Positions 36,959-45,016 of a stretch of DNA of 64,000 nucleotides are shown in pieces. A program made the position numbers and the translations under genes. This DNA comes from JAGVSR01 sp964458265 (lineage in GTDB: Bacteria; Pseudomonadota; Alphaproteobacteria; Rhizobiales; Hyphomicrobiaceae). The number at the start of each line of letters is the position of its first letter. Within the stretch, counting starts at the first letter, position 1. Below the pieces are notes generated by a model, which was given only the letters and a program-made list of their open reading frames with translations, made no database searches and was not told the DNA's origin. The stretch covers positions 46,573 to 110,572 of the forward strand of contig CAYWIF010000005.1 of NCBI GenBank assembly GCA_964458265.1. The letters run 5' to 3'.

Positions 36959-37945
36959 TCACGCCGTCTCCGCCACCTTAGCCCGCCGGAACAGCCGGCG
37001 CGGAGGCGGTGCGGGGTCGTCGGCGGTGATGATGTCGGTCAGCAGCGCCGCTGTTCTGCGAATAACCGGACGGTGCGTCCAATAGCCGGTATGCGCGGCG
37101 TAAGTCGCCAGCGCCGGATAGGGCGAACACAGGAGCCGCTTCAACCGGCCCTCCGACACAACCGGAATGTCGGTGATGCGCGGCTCGGCGGCATACGCCC
37201 CGTTGAGCGGCTTCAAGGGATATCCCAACAGGTCGTTGCGGCTGTAGAAGTTGAGCCACTGCGCCTTGGTTTTGACATTGGGCGGAAGACCGATCCCAGG
37301 AAACGCAGGGTGATCGGTCGGCGTGCGCCCCGTCGTGATCGGCACGATCTTGTCCGGGCCGAAGGTGAATGTGAAGAGCGGCATGTTGCAGCCCATGGTC
37401 ACGAAACCGGCGAGCGTCTCCAACCGCCGGAACGGCGATCCCTCGCGCATGTAGGCGGCGAACTCCTGCATCTTCGGATCGCCGTCCTGCTCGCGGTTCT
37501 GCATGATCCGCCGCATGGAGTACGTGTCCCAGGCAAACGTCGAAAGGATGTGGCAGCCGAGCGAATGACCAACAAAGATGAGCGGACGGTCGGGCTCGCC
37601 GCGTTCGTCGAGGCGGTCGATGGCCTGGCGCACGATATGCTGGATCTCGTAGTAGGCCGAGTTGCGCCAATTGCGCGTCTTCTGATAAGCGGCTGCGTCT
37701 CCAAGGCCCTGCAAGGCCATCCAGCGATAGGCGTTGTTGTCCACCAGCCGCTCGCCGATCAGCTTTTCCATGTACGCAGTCTGGTGACGCCGCACGATCG
37801 GCGCCCAGTTTGCCGCCTCGTAATCCACATAGGGCCGAAGCTCCTTGGGGAGCGCCCGGTCCAGCCGGTCCCGCATGGGCAGGTGAAAATCATCGCTGCT
37901 GTTATAGATCCCGTGGACGAACAGGACGGCAATCTTGCGCGCCAT
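36959..37945 (-). CDS. Alpha/beta hydrolase (lipase-like)
   Basis: The protein of about 328 residues starts MARKIAVLFVHGIYNSSDDF, where HGIYN is the oxyanion HG motif. It has the nucleophile elbow GHSLGCH near residue 127 and FVTMGCNMPLFTF. YSRNDLLGYPLKPLNG near residue 235 probably contributes the acid, and the late YAAHTGYW may supply the histidine. There is no signal peptide. It resembles uncharacterised alphaproteobacterial hydrolases. The start was chosen at the internal ATG; an upstream TTG two codons earlier is possible. It is transcribed alone. Confidence 0.75.
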   Translation of the reverse strand: MARKIAVLFVHGIYNSSDDFHLPMRDRLDRALPKELRPYVDYEAANWAPIVRRHQTAYMEKLIGERLVDNNAYRWMALQGLGDAAAYQKTRNWRNSAYYEIQHIVRQAIDRLDERGEPDRPLIFVGHSLGCHILSTFAWDTYSMRRIMQNREQDGDPKMQEFAAYMREGSPFRRLETLAGFVTMGCNMPLFTFTFGPDKIVPITTGRTPTDHPAFPGIGLPPNVKTKAQWLNFYSRNDLLGYPLKPLNGAYAAEPRITDIPVVSEGRLKRLLCSPYPALATYAAHTGYWTHRPVIRRTAALLTDIITADDPAPPPRRLFRRAKVAETA

Positions 37946-38095
37946 AGGCAACTCCCGGCAACGGGGTCACCCCCCTGAAGACGGGCGGACGTCATCATCG
38001 AGCAGGGTGCCGGGTCAAGCTGTGCGGCGCCGTCGCCCCACCTTTCTCCACGCCCGCGTGTTTCTAATGCGACTAAGAAGGCTTAAATAGCAGCC

Positions 38096-38932
38096 ATGAA
38101 CGTTTCCCAACCCCATCCTCTCGGCCAAAAGCCCGGCACCCAGACCTTCTCGGTCTATGGGACGGAACTCGGCTCGCGGCTCCTCTTGGGCACCGCGCTT
38201 TATCCGTCGCCCCAGATCATGGCCGATGCGGTGAAGGCATCCCGCGCCGGTATCGTGACGGTGTCGCTCCGCCGCGAACAGGCGCGGGGCCGCTCGGGCG
38301 AGCGTTTTCTCGAATTGATCCGCGCACTCGACGTGAAGGTATTGCCCAACACCGCCGGCTGCCGCACGGCACGCGAGGCGATCACCACCGCTCAGATGGC
38401 GCGCGAACTCTTCGACACGCCATGGATCAAGTTGGAAGTCATCGCCAACGACGACACGCTTCAGCCCGACCTCTTCGGATTGGTCGAAGCCGCCGAAGTG
38501 CTGGGCAAAGATGGCTTCGAGGTCTTTCCCTACACGACTGAGGATCTAAGCGCCGCCGACCGGCTTCTGGCGGCCGGTTGCCGCGTCCTCATGCCGTGGG
38601 GAGCACCCATCGGCACCGGTCGCGGTCTCGCCAACCCATATGCCTTGAGATCGATGCGGTCCTATTTCCCCGATGTGCCTCTCGTCATCGATGCCGGCAT
38701 CGGCGCGCCGAGCCACGCCGCGCAAGCGATGGAGATGGGTTTTGATGCCTGCCTGCTCAATACGGCCGTCGCGAAGGCCGGCGATCCAGTTCGTATGGCG
38801 GAAGCGTTTGCGGCTGCCATCGAGGCCGGTCGCAGTGCGTTTGAGTCCGGCCTCATGGAGCAGCGTGACATGGCGAGCCCCTCGACGCCTGTCGCCGGAA
38901 CGGCCTTCTTCGATCTGACGCCCAAGTCATGA
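38096..38932 (+). CDS. thiG: Thiazole synthase ThiG
   Basis: ThiG makes the thiazole phosphate of thiamine from deoxyxylulose phosphate, dehydroglycine and ThiS thiocarboxylate. The 278-residue TIM barrel has LLLGTALYPS, VLPNTAGCRTAREA, WIKLEVIAND with the Schiff-base lysine, GFEVFPYTTEDL, GCRVLMPWGAPIGTGRGL and DAGIGAPSHAAQAMEMGFDACLLNTAVA. ThiE overlaps its stop by four bases. Unusually, thiS and thiO are not adjacent. I see no THI-box riboswitch in the 144 bases upstream. Confidence 0.96.
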   Translation: MNVSQPHPLGQKPGTQTFSVYGTELGSRLLLGTALYPSPQIMADAVKASRAGIVTVSLRREQARGRSGERFLELIRALDVKVLPNTAGCRTAREAITTAQMARELFDTPWIKLEVIANDDTLQPDLFGLVEAAEVLGKDGFEVFPYTTEDLSAADRLLAAGCRVLMPWGAPIGTGRGLANPYALRSMRSYFPDVPLVIDAGIGAPSHAAQAMEMGFDACLLNTAVAKAGDPVRMAEAFAAAIEAGRSAFESGLMEQRDMASPSTPVAGTAFFDLTPKS

Positions 38933-39549
38933 CCCCACGTCCCGCGCCCGCGCTGTTCTATCCGATCGTCCCGGATATCCATTGGCTGAAGCGACTGGTT
39001 CCGCTCGGCATCAGAACGGTGCAACTGCGCATCAAGGATACGCCACCCGAGAGCGTCAGGCAGCAAGTTGACGAAGCCCTCGCCGTTTGCCGTGACCATA
39101 GGTGCGATTTGGTCGTCAATGACCACTGGCAAGCCGCCATCGAAGCCGGCGCGCGCTTCGTCCATCTCGGCCAGGAAGATCTCGTATCCGCCGATCTCGC
39201 CGCCATACGCAGCGCCGGCATCCAAATTGGTATTTCGACCCACAACGAGGCCGAACTCGAAAGCGCGCTCGCCGCCGGCCCGTATTATGTCGCGTTAGGT
39301 CCGATCTACGAAACGAAGCTAAAGGCAATGCCATGGGCGCCGCAGGGCCTCGACAAGATCACAACCTGGAAAAAGCGCATCGGGTCAATGCCGCTGGTCG
39401 CAATTGGCGGGTTGACGCCCGATCGCGCCGCGAGCGTTCACGCAGCCGGTGCCGATAGTCTCGCTGTCATCACGGATTTTATGACCGCGCCACATCCCGA
39501 AGCCCGCGTCTCGCTTTGGCTCGATTGGGCGCGTAACGTCCACCCCTGA
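38929..39549 (+). CDS. thiE: Thiamine phosphate synthase ThiE
   Basis: ThiE joins the pyrimidine and thiazole moieties to give thiamine phosphate. The 206-residue protein has TVQLRIKDTPPE near residue 30, DLVVNDHWQAAIEAGARFVHLGQEDL near 60, GISTHNEAELESAL, YVALGPIYETKLK and VAIGGLTPDRAASVHAAGADSLAVITDF near 150-180, all family motifs. Its start overlaps thiG by four bases (ATGA), giving a coupled thiGE pair. The copper-storage gene follows within 20 bases and may be transcribed with it. Confidence 0.93.
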   Translation: MTPRPAPALFYPIVPDIHWLKRLVPLGIRTVQLRIKDTPPESVRQQVDEALAVCRDHRCDLVVNDHWQAAIEAGARFVHLGQEDLVSADLAAIRSAGIQIGISTHNEAELESALAAGPYYVALGPIYETKLKAMPWAPQGLDKITTWKKRIGSMPLVAIGGLTPDRAASVHAAGADSLAVITDFMTAPHPEARVSLWLDWARNVHP

Positions 39550-39568
39550 AACACACCGAGGAGATATA

Positions 39569-40090
39569 CTGATATCGATTGATCTGGCCGCCAAAAATCG
39601 GCTCTCCCGCCGCTCGGCAATGGCGCTGGCCGCCGGGGCCGCCACGGCGCTTGGTGCAGGCCGCGCTTTTGCCGGTGGGCATGAAGGGATGGACCACAGC
39701 GGGATGGACCATTCGAAAATGGACCATTCCGCCATGGATCATTCCATGCATGCCACGAAGCACAAGGCGCTGATCGATACCGCGAATGCCTGCGTGGCCA
39801 AAGGCGAGGTCTGCGTCGCGCATTGCATCGACCTGATGAAAGGCGGCGACACGGCAATGGGCGACTGCATGAAAAGCGTGTCGATCATGATGCCGATGTG
39901 CGCGGCCCTCGTCCGTCTCGCGGCGCTCGATGCCAAGCGGCTGAAGGAGTTCGTGGCAGTCTGCAAGGACGTCTGCGCCGACTGCGAGGCCGAGTGTAAG
40001 AAGTACGCGGAAAAACACGCTGTCTGCAAGGCCTGCATGGACAGCTGCACCGCCTGCATCAAGGAATGCAAAGCATTGCTGGACGCCTAG
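39569..40090 (+). CDS. csp1: Tat-exported four-helix-bundle copper storage protein (Csp1-like), probable CTG start
   Basis: Csp proteins bind many Cu(I) ions through cysteines lining a four-helix bundle. The bundle region (about residues 65-173) has 14 cysteines in the Csp1 spacing (CVAKGEVCVAHC, CKDVCADCEAEC, CKACMDSCTACIKEC). A twin-arginine signal LSRRSAMALAAGAATALGAGRAFA precedes four-fold MDHS repeats, a Met/His copper-binding stretch. The only ATG, at 39620, lies inside the Tat signal and lacks a ribosome site. CTG at 39569 has GAGGAG five bases upstream and includes the RR motif, so I prefer it. Confidence 0.85.
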   Translation: MISIDLAAKNRLSRRSAMALAAGAATALGAGRAFAGGHEGMDHSGMDHSKMDHSAMDHSMHATKHKALIDTANACVAKGEVCVAHCIDLMKGGDTAMGDCMKSVSIMMPMCAALVRLAALDAKRLKEFVAVCKDVCADCEAECKKYAEKHAVCKACMDSCTACIKECKALLDA

Positions 40091-40113
40091 CTATGGATGG
40101 CGTTTTGCATCCT

Positions 40114-40143
40114 CCCCTCTCGCCGTTTTGACGGCGAAAGGGG
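40114..40143. terminator. Hairpin between convergent csp1 and purD genes
   Basis: CCCCTCT-CGCCGT and ACGGCG-AAAGGGG pair around a TTTG loop with one mismatch. It sits in the 61-base gap between the two convergent genes. There is no long T run after it on either strand, so its efficiency is uncertain. Confidence 0.45.
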
Positions 40144-40151
40144 AAAAAGGT

Positions 40152-41423
40152 TCACGCCCGGCCGATCGCACGCCAGCCTATATCGCGGCGGCAGAACCCG
40201 CCCGGCCATTCGATCTTGTCGACGGCTTCGTAAGCGCGCGCCTGAGCCTCCGCCACCGTTCGGCCTTTCGCGGTAACGGACAGAACGCGCCCGCCGTCGG
40301 CAACGATCTTTCCCTCCACGCATTTGGTCCCGGCATGAAAGACCTCCACGCCGTCGAGAGCCTGCGCGGCATCGAGCCCGCGGATCTCGGTGCCCTTGCG
40401 GGGCGTGCCCGGATACCCGTCCGCCGCATAGACGACGGTCAGCGCCGCTTCGTCCGACCACCTGAGATCAAAAGCATTGAGAAGTCCGCTCGCTGTGGCC
40501 AGCATGGCGGCCAGTAGATCCGATTTCAGACGCATCATGAGGACCTGCGTCTCCGGATCGCCGAAGCGAACATTGTATTCGATAAGCTTGGGACCATCGG
40601 CTGTAATCATCAGACCCGCGAACAACACGCCCTGGAACGGAGCGCCCCGCTCTGCCATCGCGGCAACGGTGGGCCGGATGATCTCGTCCATAGTGCGACG
40701 GCTCATCTCGTCCGTCATGACGGGCGCCGGCGAATAAGCTCCCATGCCGCCCGTGTTCGGTCCTGTGTCGCCCTCGCCGGCGCGCTTGTGATCCTGCGCC
40801 GAGGCCATCGCGAGGACGTGCGTTCCGTCGCAGAGCGCAAAGAAACTCGCTTCCTCCCCTTCCAGGAATTCCTCGACGACGACTTCCGCGCCCGCATAGC
40901 CGAATGCGCCCGCAAAACATGCGTCGATAGCCGCCTCGGCCTCTGCCCGGCTGGCCGCGATCACGACGCCCTTACCGGCGGCAAGCCCATCGGCTTTCAC
41001 GACGATCGGGTACCGTTGTGATGCGAGGTAATGCTTTGCTCCCACCGCATCGGAGAAGCGGCCATACGCAGCGGTGGGAATGCCATAGTCCCGGCAGAGG
41101 TCCTTCGTGTAGCCCTTGGAGCCTTCGAGCTTGGCGGCTTCCCGCGAAGGGCCGAAACTCTTGATGCCTGCCGCCGCCAGGGCGTCGGTCAAACCGGCGA
41201 CCAGCGGAGCTTCCGGCCCGACAACCACGAATGAAACGTTGTTCTCACTGCAGAAGGAAATGACGCGATCGGGATCGGCAGCGTCGAGCGTAACGCATGT
41301 CGCGAGCTGAGCTATGCCCGGATTGCCCGGTGCACAATAAAGTTTTTTCAGCAGAGGACTGCTGACAAGTTTCCACGCTAATGCATGTTCTCGGCCGCCG
41401 GAACCGATGAGAAGAACGTTCAT
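40152..41423 (-). CDS. purD: Phosphoribosylamine-glycine ligase PurD
   Basis: PurD adds glycine to phosphoribosylamine in purine synthesis. The 423-residue ATP-grasp enzyme has LLIGSGGREHALAWKL at the N-terminus, then FVVVGPEAPLVAGLTDAL, VVKADGLAAGKGVVIA (ATP-binding loop) and VVVEEFLEGEEASFFAL. It also has DHKRAGEGDTGPNTGGMGAYSPAP and IEYNVRFGDPETQVLM. The start at 41423 matches the family. purD next to xseA is common in Hyphomicrobiales; here a cytochrome c gene intervenes. Confidence 0.97.
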   Translation of the reverse strand: MNVLLIGSGGREHALAWKLVSSPLLKKLYCAPGNPGIAQLATCVTLDAADPDRVISFCSENNVSFVVVGPEAPLVAGLTDALAAAGIKSFGPSREAAKLEGSKGYTKDLCRDYGIPTAAYGRFSDAVGAKHYLASQRYPIVVKADGLAAGKGVVIAASRAEAEAAIDACFAGAFGYAGAEVVVEEFLEGEEASFFALCDGTHVLAMASAQDHKRAGEGDTGPNTGGMGAYSPAPVMTDEMSRRTMDEIIRPTVAAMAERGAPFQGVLFAGLMITADGPKLIEYNVRFGDPETQVLMMRLKSDLLAAMLATASGLLNAFDLRWSDEAALTVVYAADGYPGTPRKGTEIRGLDAAQALDGVEVFHAGTKCVEGKIVADGGRVLSVTAKGRTVAEAQARAYEAVDKIEWPGGFCRRDIGWRAIGRA

Positions 41424-41558
41424 GGACCGGTCAAGTGCAACGGCTGCTGAGCCCGGTCAAGGTCTGATTCTTCGCCTCCAATCGACCATACCGGCAAATT
41501 TGCACGCCGCGTTGGGCGCGCGGCGTACCGGTTCAAACGCAACCGGGCCGGACGAACG

Positions 41559-41957
41559 TTACTTGAGCGAGTTCAGGTAGTCGATGATGGCTTGGCGCTC
41601 GCCAGCGTCGGTCAATCCGGCAAAAGTCGCCATGTTGCTACCCGGAAAAACGCTGTTGGGATTGGCAATGAATTGATCCATGTTCTCGTCGTTCCAGACC
41701 AAATCCGTGGTCTTGAAACCCGGCGAATACGCGTAGCCCTTGGCGCTGCCCGCCTTCCGGCCCATGATGCCGTGCAGCGTAGGTCCAAGACGGTTATCGT
41801 CCGGCGCGGCGGAGTGGCATGTCCGGCAATGATTGTTGAATGCTACCTGTGGGTCGGTCGCAGACGGCGATTGTTGCGCGAACGCCGCCGCCGTGACGAA
41901 TGATCCGGCCAACAACGCAAAACCAGCCCAACGCAGGGCGTAACCCGTGGTTTCCAT
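41559..41957 (-). CDS. Periplasmic class I cytochrome c (cytochrome c2/c556-type)
   Basis: The 132-residue protein has a signal peptide (WAGFALLAGSFVTAAAFA) and one haem c site, CRTCH near residue 43. This is followed by NRLGPTLHGIMGRKAGSAKGYAYSPGFK. The axial methionine is probably in NMATFAGL near residue 108. Length and motifs fit soluble class I cytochromes c that shuttle electrons in respiration. The start at 41957 has GGGAGAGACC upstream; a longer frame to 42092 has no family resemblance. It is divergent from xseA. Confidence 0.9.
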   Translation of the reverse strand: METTGYALRWAGFALLAGSFVTAAAFAQQSPSATDPQVAFNNHCRTCHSAAPDDNRLGPTLHGIMGRKAGSAKGYAYSPGFKTTDLVWNDENMDQFIANPNSVFPGSNMATFAGLTDAGERQAIIDYLNSLK

Positions 41958-42107
41958 AGGTCTCTCCCTTGCAAAAATAACCAGGTGGGACGAATTCCAA
42001 CTTCCACTGACCAACGCAAGGACAGTAGGCAAAGTTCCCGGCGTGCTCTTATTGTCTGAGGTCTTCAACCGGTATAGTACCCGCCACGCCACGAAGGATG
42101 CGCACTT

Positions 42108-43640
42108 GTGACAGAGCCTACGGCCCCGGCCTTGCGGAATGCCCCCGAGTACTCCGTCGGTGAATTATCCAATGCCATCAAGCGCGCATTGGAGGACGGC
42201 TTCGGCCATGTCAGGTTGCGCGGCGAGGTGTCCGGCTATCGCGGGCCGCATTCATCCGGCCACTGCTACTTTTCGCTGAAAGACGAAAAGGCGAAGATCG
42301 ACGCTGTCGTCTGGAAGGGCAGTTGGGGCCGGCTGAGAATCAAACCCGAAGAGGGCATGGAGGTTATCGTTACGGGAAAGGTGTCGAGCTTCCCGGGCTC
42401 GTCCAAATATCAAATCGTCATCGAGGCGCTTGAACCTGCCGGCGCCGGGGCGTTGATGGCGCTGCTGGAAGAGCGCAAGCGCAAGTTCGCCGCCGAAGGT
42501 CTGTTCGACGAGGCCCGCAAGAAGCCGCTGCCCTTCCTCCCTCGCGTCGTCGGCATCGTGACATCGCCCACCGGCGCGGTCATACGCGACATGCTGCATG
42601 GCTTCGAGGAGCGCTTCCCCGCCCACGTCATCATCTGGCCCGTACCCGTGCAAGGGGAAGGCAGCGCCGCCAAGATCGCCGCCGCCATACAGGGCTTCAA
42701 CGCCATCGAACCGGGCCGTTCCATTCCACGCCCCGACGTTTTGATTGTCGCCCGCGGTGGGGGCAGCCTCGAAGACCTGTGGGGCTTCAATGAGGAAGCC
42801 GTCGTTCGCGCCGCCGCGGCCAGCCGCATCCCGCTCATTTCCGCTGTCGGCCACGAAACCGACTGGACACTCCTTGATCTGGTGGCCGACGCGCGCGCAC
42901 CGACACCGACGAAAGCGGCCGAATGGGCCGTACCGAAATACTCCGAACTGATTGCGGATCTTGCCGATCGCAGTAGGCGTCTGCGCATCGCGAGCCGCCG
43001 CCTCCTCGAAGCCGCGCGCACGCACTTGAAGGCCTCGGCGCGCGGCTTGCCGCGTCCCGAAGACCTGACCGCCCTGCCGCGTCAGCGCTTTGACGCGCTG
43101 GACCAGCGGCTGGCGCGCGCGCTGCTTGCCAATACGCGGTCGCACGTCTTGCGGCAGTCGCGGATTTCCGGTCGTCTGACACCAGGCCTCTTGAAAAGCG
43201 TGGTCGATCGCCGCCAGCAGCGCTTGAAGGATGGCTGGACCAGCGCGCGCTCGGCTCTGATGCGCATCGCCGGAGACAGGCGCCGTCGCTTCGAGCGTGT
43301 CGGCGGCCGCCTGCGGGTCGAGGCCCTTTCCAACCGGCTGGACCAGAAGCGCCGTGCCCTCGAAGCCCAGTCTAAACTTCTCACCTCCTACAGCTATCAA
43401 GGTGTACTGGCGCGCGGATTCGCGATCGTCCGAGACGACAACGGCGTCATGGTCCGGCGCGCCGCCGGTCTCAGCCAGCGGCAGGCGCTGGAGGTTGAAT
43501 TTGCTGATGGCAGGTCGGGAGTCGAGGTCACTCGCCCCATGCAGCCGGGTGACCGCGGTCCCGGTGGTTCCGGGGCGGGACGCTCCGAGGCAGGTACGCG
43601 CAAGAAACGCGGCGGACCGCCGCAGGGCTCATTGTTCTGA
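42108..43640 (+). CDS. xseA: Exodeoxyribonuclease VII large subunit
   Basis: XseA is the catalytic subunit of a single-strand-specific exonuclease used in repair. The 510-residue protein has an N-terminal OB fold (RLRGEVSGYRGPHSSGHCYFSLKDE) and the catalytic core (GIVTSPTGAVIRD, VLIVARGGGSLEDLWGFNEE, ISAVGHETDWTLLDLVADARAPTPTKAAEW). A long coiled coil with LTSYSYQGVLARGFAIV and a Gly/Arg-rich end (GSGAGRSEAGTRKKRGG) follow. The start is GTG with AAGGA upstream. The small subunit XseB is not in the window. Confidence 0.96.
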   Translation: MTEPTAPALRNAPEYSVGELSNAIKRALEDGFGHVRLRGEVSGYRGPHSSGHCYFSLKDEKAKIDAVVWKGSWGRLRIKPEEGMEVIVTGKVSSFPGSSKYQIVIEALEPAGAGALMALLEERKRKFAAEGLFDEARKKPLPFLPRVVGIVTSPTGAVIRDMLHGFEERFPAHVIIWPVPVQGEGSAAKIAAAIQGFNAIEPGRSIPRPDVLIVARGGGSLEDLWGFNEEAVVRAAAASRIPLISAVGHETDWTLLDLVADARAPTPTKAAEWAVPKYSELIADLADRSRRLRIASRRLLEAARTHLKASARGLPRPEDLTALPRQRFDALDQRLARALLANTRSHVLRQSRISGRLTPGLLKSVVDRRQQRLKDGWTSARSALMRIAGDRRRRFERVGGRLRVEALSNRLDQKRRALEAQSKLLTSYSYQGVLARGFAIVRDDNGVMVRRAAGLSQRQALEVEFADGRSGVEVTRPMQPGDRGPGGSGAGRSEAGTRKKRGGPPQGSLF

Positions 43641-43670
43641 GGATATCCGGCATCGATTTGAAGGCATCGC

Positions 43671-43697
43671 GTCCGGCTTGCCGCAAGGCATCCGGAC
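43671..43697 (+). terminator. Hairpin after xseA
   Basis: GTCCGG and CCGGAC enclose an inner TGCC-GCAA-GGCA stem with a GNRA-type tetraloop, 30 bases after the xseA stop. No T run follows, so it may be an RNA-stabilising or weak terminator structure. Confidence 0.35.
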
Positions 43698-43751
43698 CAC
43701 TAGACATAGCAAACACACGTCTTGGCCCCGGCCACCGGGGATGGATTGGAA

Positions 43752-43976
43752 ATGAATAGGCTGGAACGATTGTTTGGCGGCGGCACCGAGGCACGTGTCC
43801 GCTATCTGGCGGGGGAATTCCAGGTTCTCTCGGCGGGCGACTTTGTTCGCTGTGCTGTAACGGGCGCACGCATCGAACTGGCCAATTTGAAATACTGGAA
43901 CGTCGAATTGCAGGAAGCCTATGCGACGGCAGAGGTTTCCATGCAGCGCTTTCTCGAAGTGCGGTCCACAGGTTGA
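43752..43976 (+). CDS. DUF2093 domain protein
   Basis: The 74-residue protein (MNRLERLFGGGTEARVRYLAGEF, FQVLSAGDFVRCAVTGARIELANLKYWNVELQEAY split over these motifs) fits DUF2093, a small alphaproteobacterial family with a conserved cysteine (FVRCAVTG). It regularly follows xseA and precedes lpxK. The function is unknown. The start at 43752 is preceded by GGATTGGAA, a weak ribosome site; an earlier in-frame start at 43722 is possible. It is convergent with lpxK. Confidence 0.88.
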   Translation: MNRLERLFGGGTEARVRYLAGEFQVLSAGDFVRCAVTGARIELANLKYWNVELQEAYATAEVSMQRFLEVRSTG

Positions 43977-43990
43977 CCGGCTTCACGACG

Positions 43991-45016
43991 CTATCTGCGG
44001 GCGATAGTTGAAATAATCTTTTCCATCAGCAACGCCTCGTCACCGGGCGCGAACGAAAGCCGGATCGGCACGGTGCGCGCCTGCCGCTTCACGTCGCCTT
44101 GCGGCCCGATTTGTCCAAGGCGGACAAAATCCTTCTCCGTCGTGACGAGGAGGGCGCTCAAAGATCGAGCCTCCGCCAACAGCGCGTCGGCCTCCCCATC
44201 CGTGAATGGGTGATGATCGGCAAACGTGCGCTGCGCCACGAGCGTTGCGCCCAATGCCTTGAGCAATGCGAAGAAGCGGCCCGGATTTCCAATTCCCGCG
44301 AATGCGACGACACGCGCTCCGTCGAGCCACGCAATCTCTTCAGCCGGCTCAACTTGAGCGGACAGCACCGGGCCGGCAAATCTGGCGCCGATCTCGGCGG
44401 CAATTCCTTGCCGGTCTTCAGGCCGCCCATTGACCACGACGATATCTACTTTCGACAACTGCTCAACGAGTGGCGCGCGCAGAGGTCCTGCGGGAATGAC
44501 CAGCCCGTTGCCGAAGCCGCGCGCTCCGTCAACGACGGCGATTGTAAAGTCCTTGGCCAATGCCGGGTTTTGCAACCCATCGTCCATCACGATGACATCG
44601 CACACGATCCCCAGGTCGGTAATGGCCTGCGCACCCGCCGCGCGATCCGGCGAAACCATGACGGGGCCATCGCGGGCGAGTAGGAGCGCCTCGTCGCCGG
44701 CTTCCGCCGCCGTATGCCGTTGCGCGTCAACAAACGTCGGGCTGCGCACGTTTGAGCCGTAACCGCGCGTCAGAAAAACCGGGGTCAGACCCTGCTGTCG
44801 CAGCTTATCCGCAATCCACAGGGCGAGGGGCGTTTTGCCGGTGCCGCCCGCCGTGAAATTGCCGACGCAAATCAGCGGCACTGGAGACCTGGTATGTGGC
44901 GTCTGTTGCAGCCTTCGCGCTGCGATCGTACCGTAAATCGCGCCAATTGGACCAAGCAGCCAGCCCGCAAGTCCACGCTCCTTGCGGTACCACCATGCGG
45001 GCTCACGAAAAGGCAC
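43991..45016 (-). CDS. lpxK: Tetraacyldisaccharide 4'-kinase LpxK
   Basis: LpxK phosphorylates the lipid A precursor disaccharide at the inner membrane. The 341-residue protein has an N-terminal membrane-associated helix (GWLLGPIGAIYGTIAARRL) and the P-loop VGNFTAGGTGKTPLALWIA near residue 55. It also has FLTRGYGSNVRSP, AGDEALLLA, VIVMDDGLQNPAL with the catalytic aspartates, AFAGIGNPGRFFALL and LLVTTEKDFVRL. Its start overlaps the end of the DUF374-WaaA gene by 14 bases. This and the WaaA part place lipid A and Kdo steps in one operon. Confidence 0.96.
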   Translation of the reverse strand: MPFREPAWWYRKERGLAGWLLGPIGAIYGTIAARRLQQTPHTRSPVPLICVGNFTAGGTGKTPLALWIADKLRQQGLTPVFLTRGYGSNVRSPTFVDAQRHTAAEAGDEALLLARDGPVMVSPDRAAGAQAITDLGIVCDVIVMDDGLQNPALAKDFTIAVVDGARGFGNGLVIPAGPLRAPLVEQLSKVDIVVVNGRPEDRQGIAAEIGARFAGPVLSAQVEPAEEIAWLDGARVVAFAGIGNPGRFFALLKALGATLVAQRTFADHHPFTDGEADALLAEARSLSALLVTTEKDFVRLGQIGPQGDVKRQARTVPIRLSFAPGDEALLMEKIISTIARR

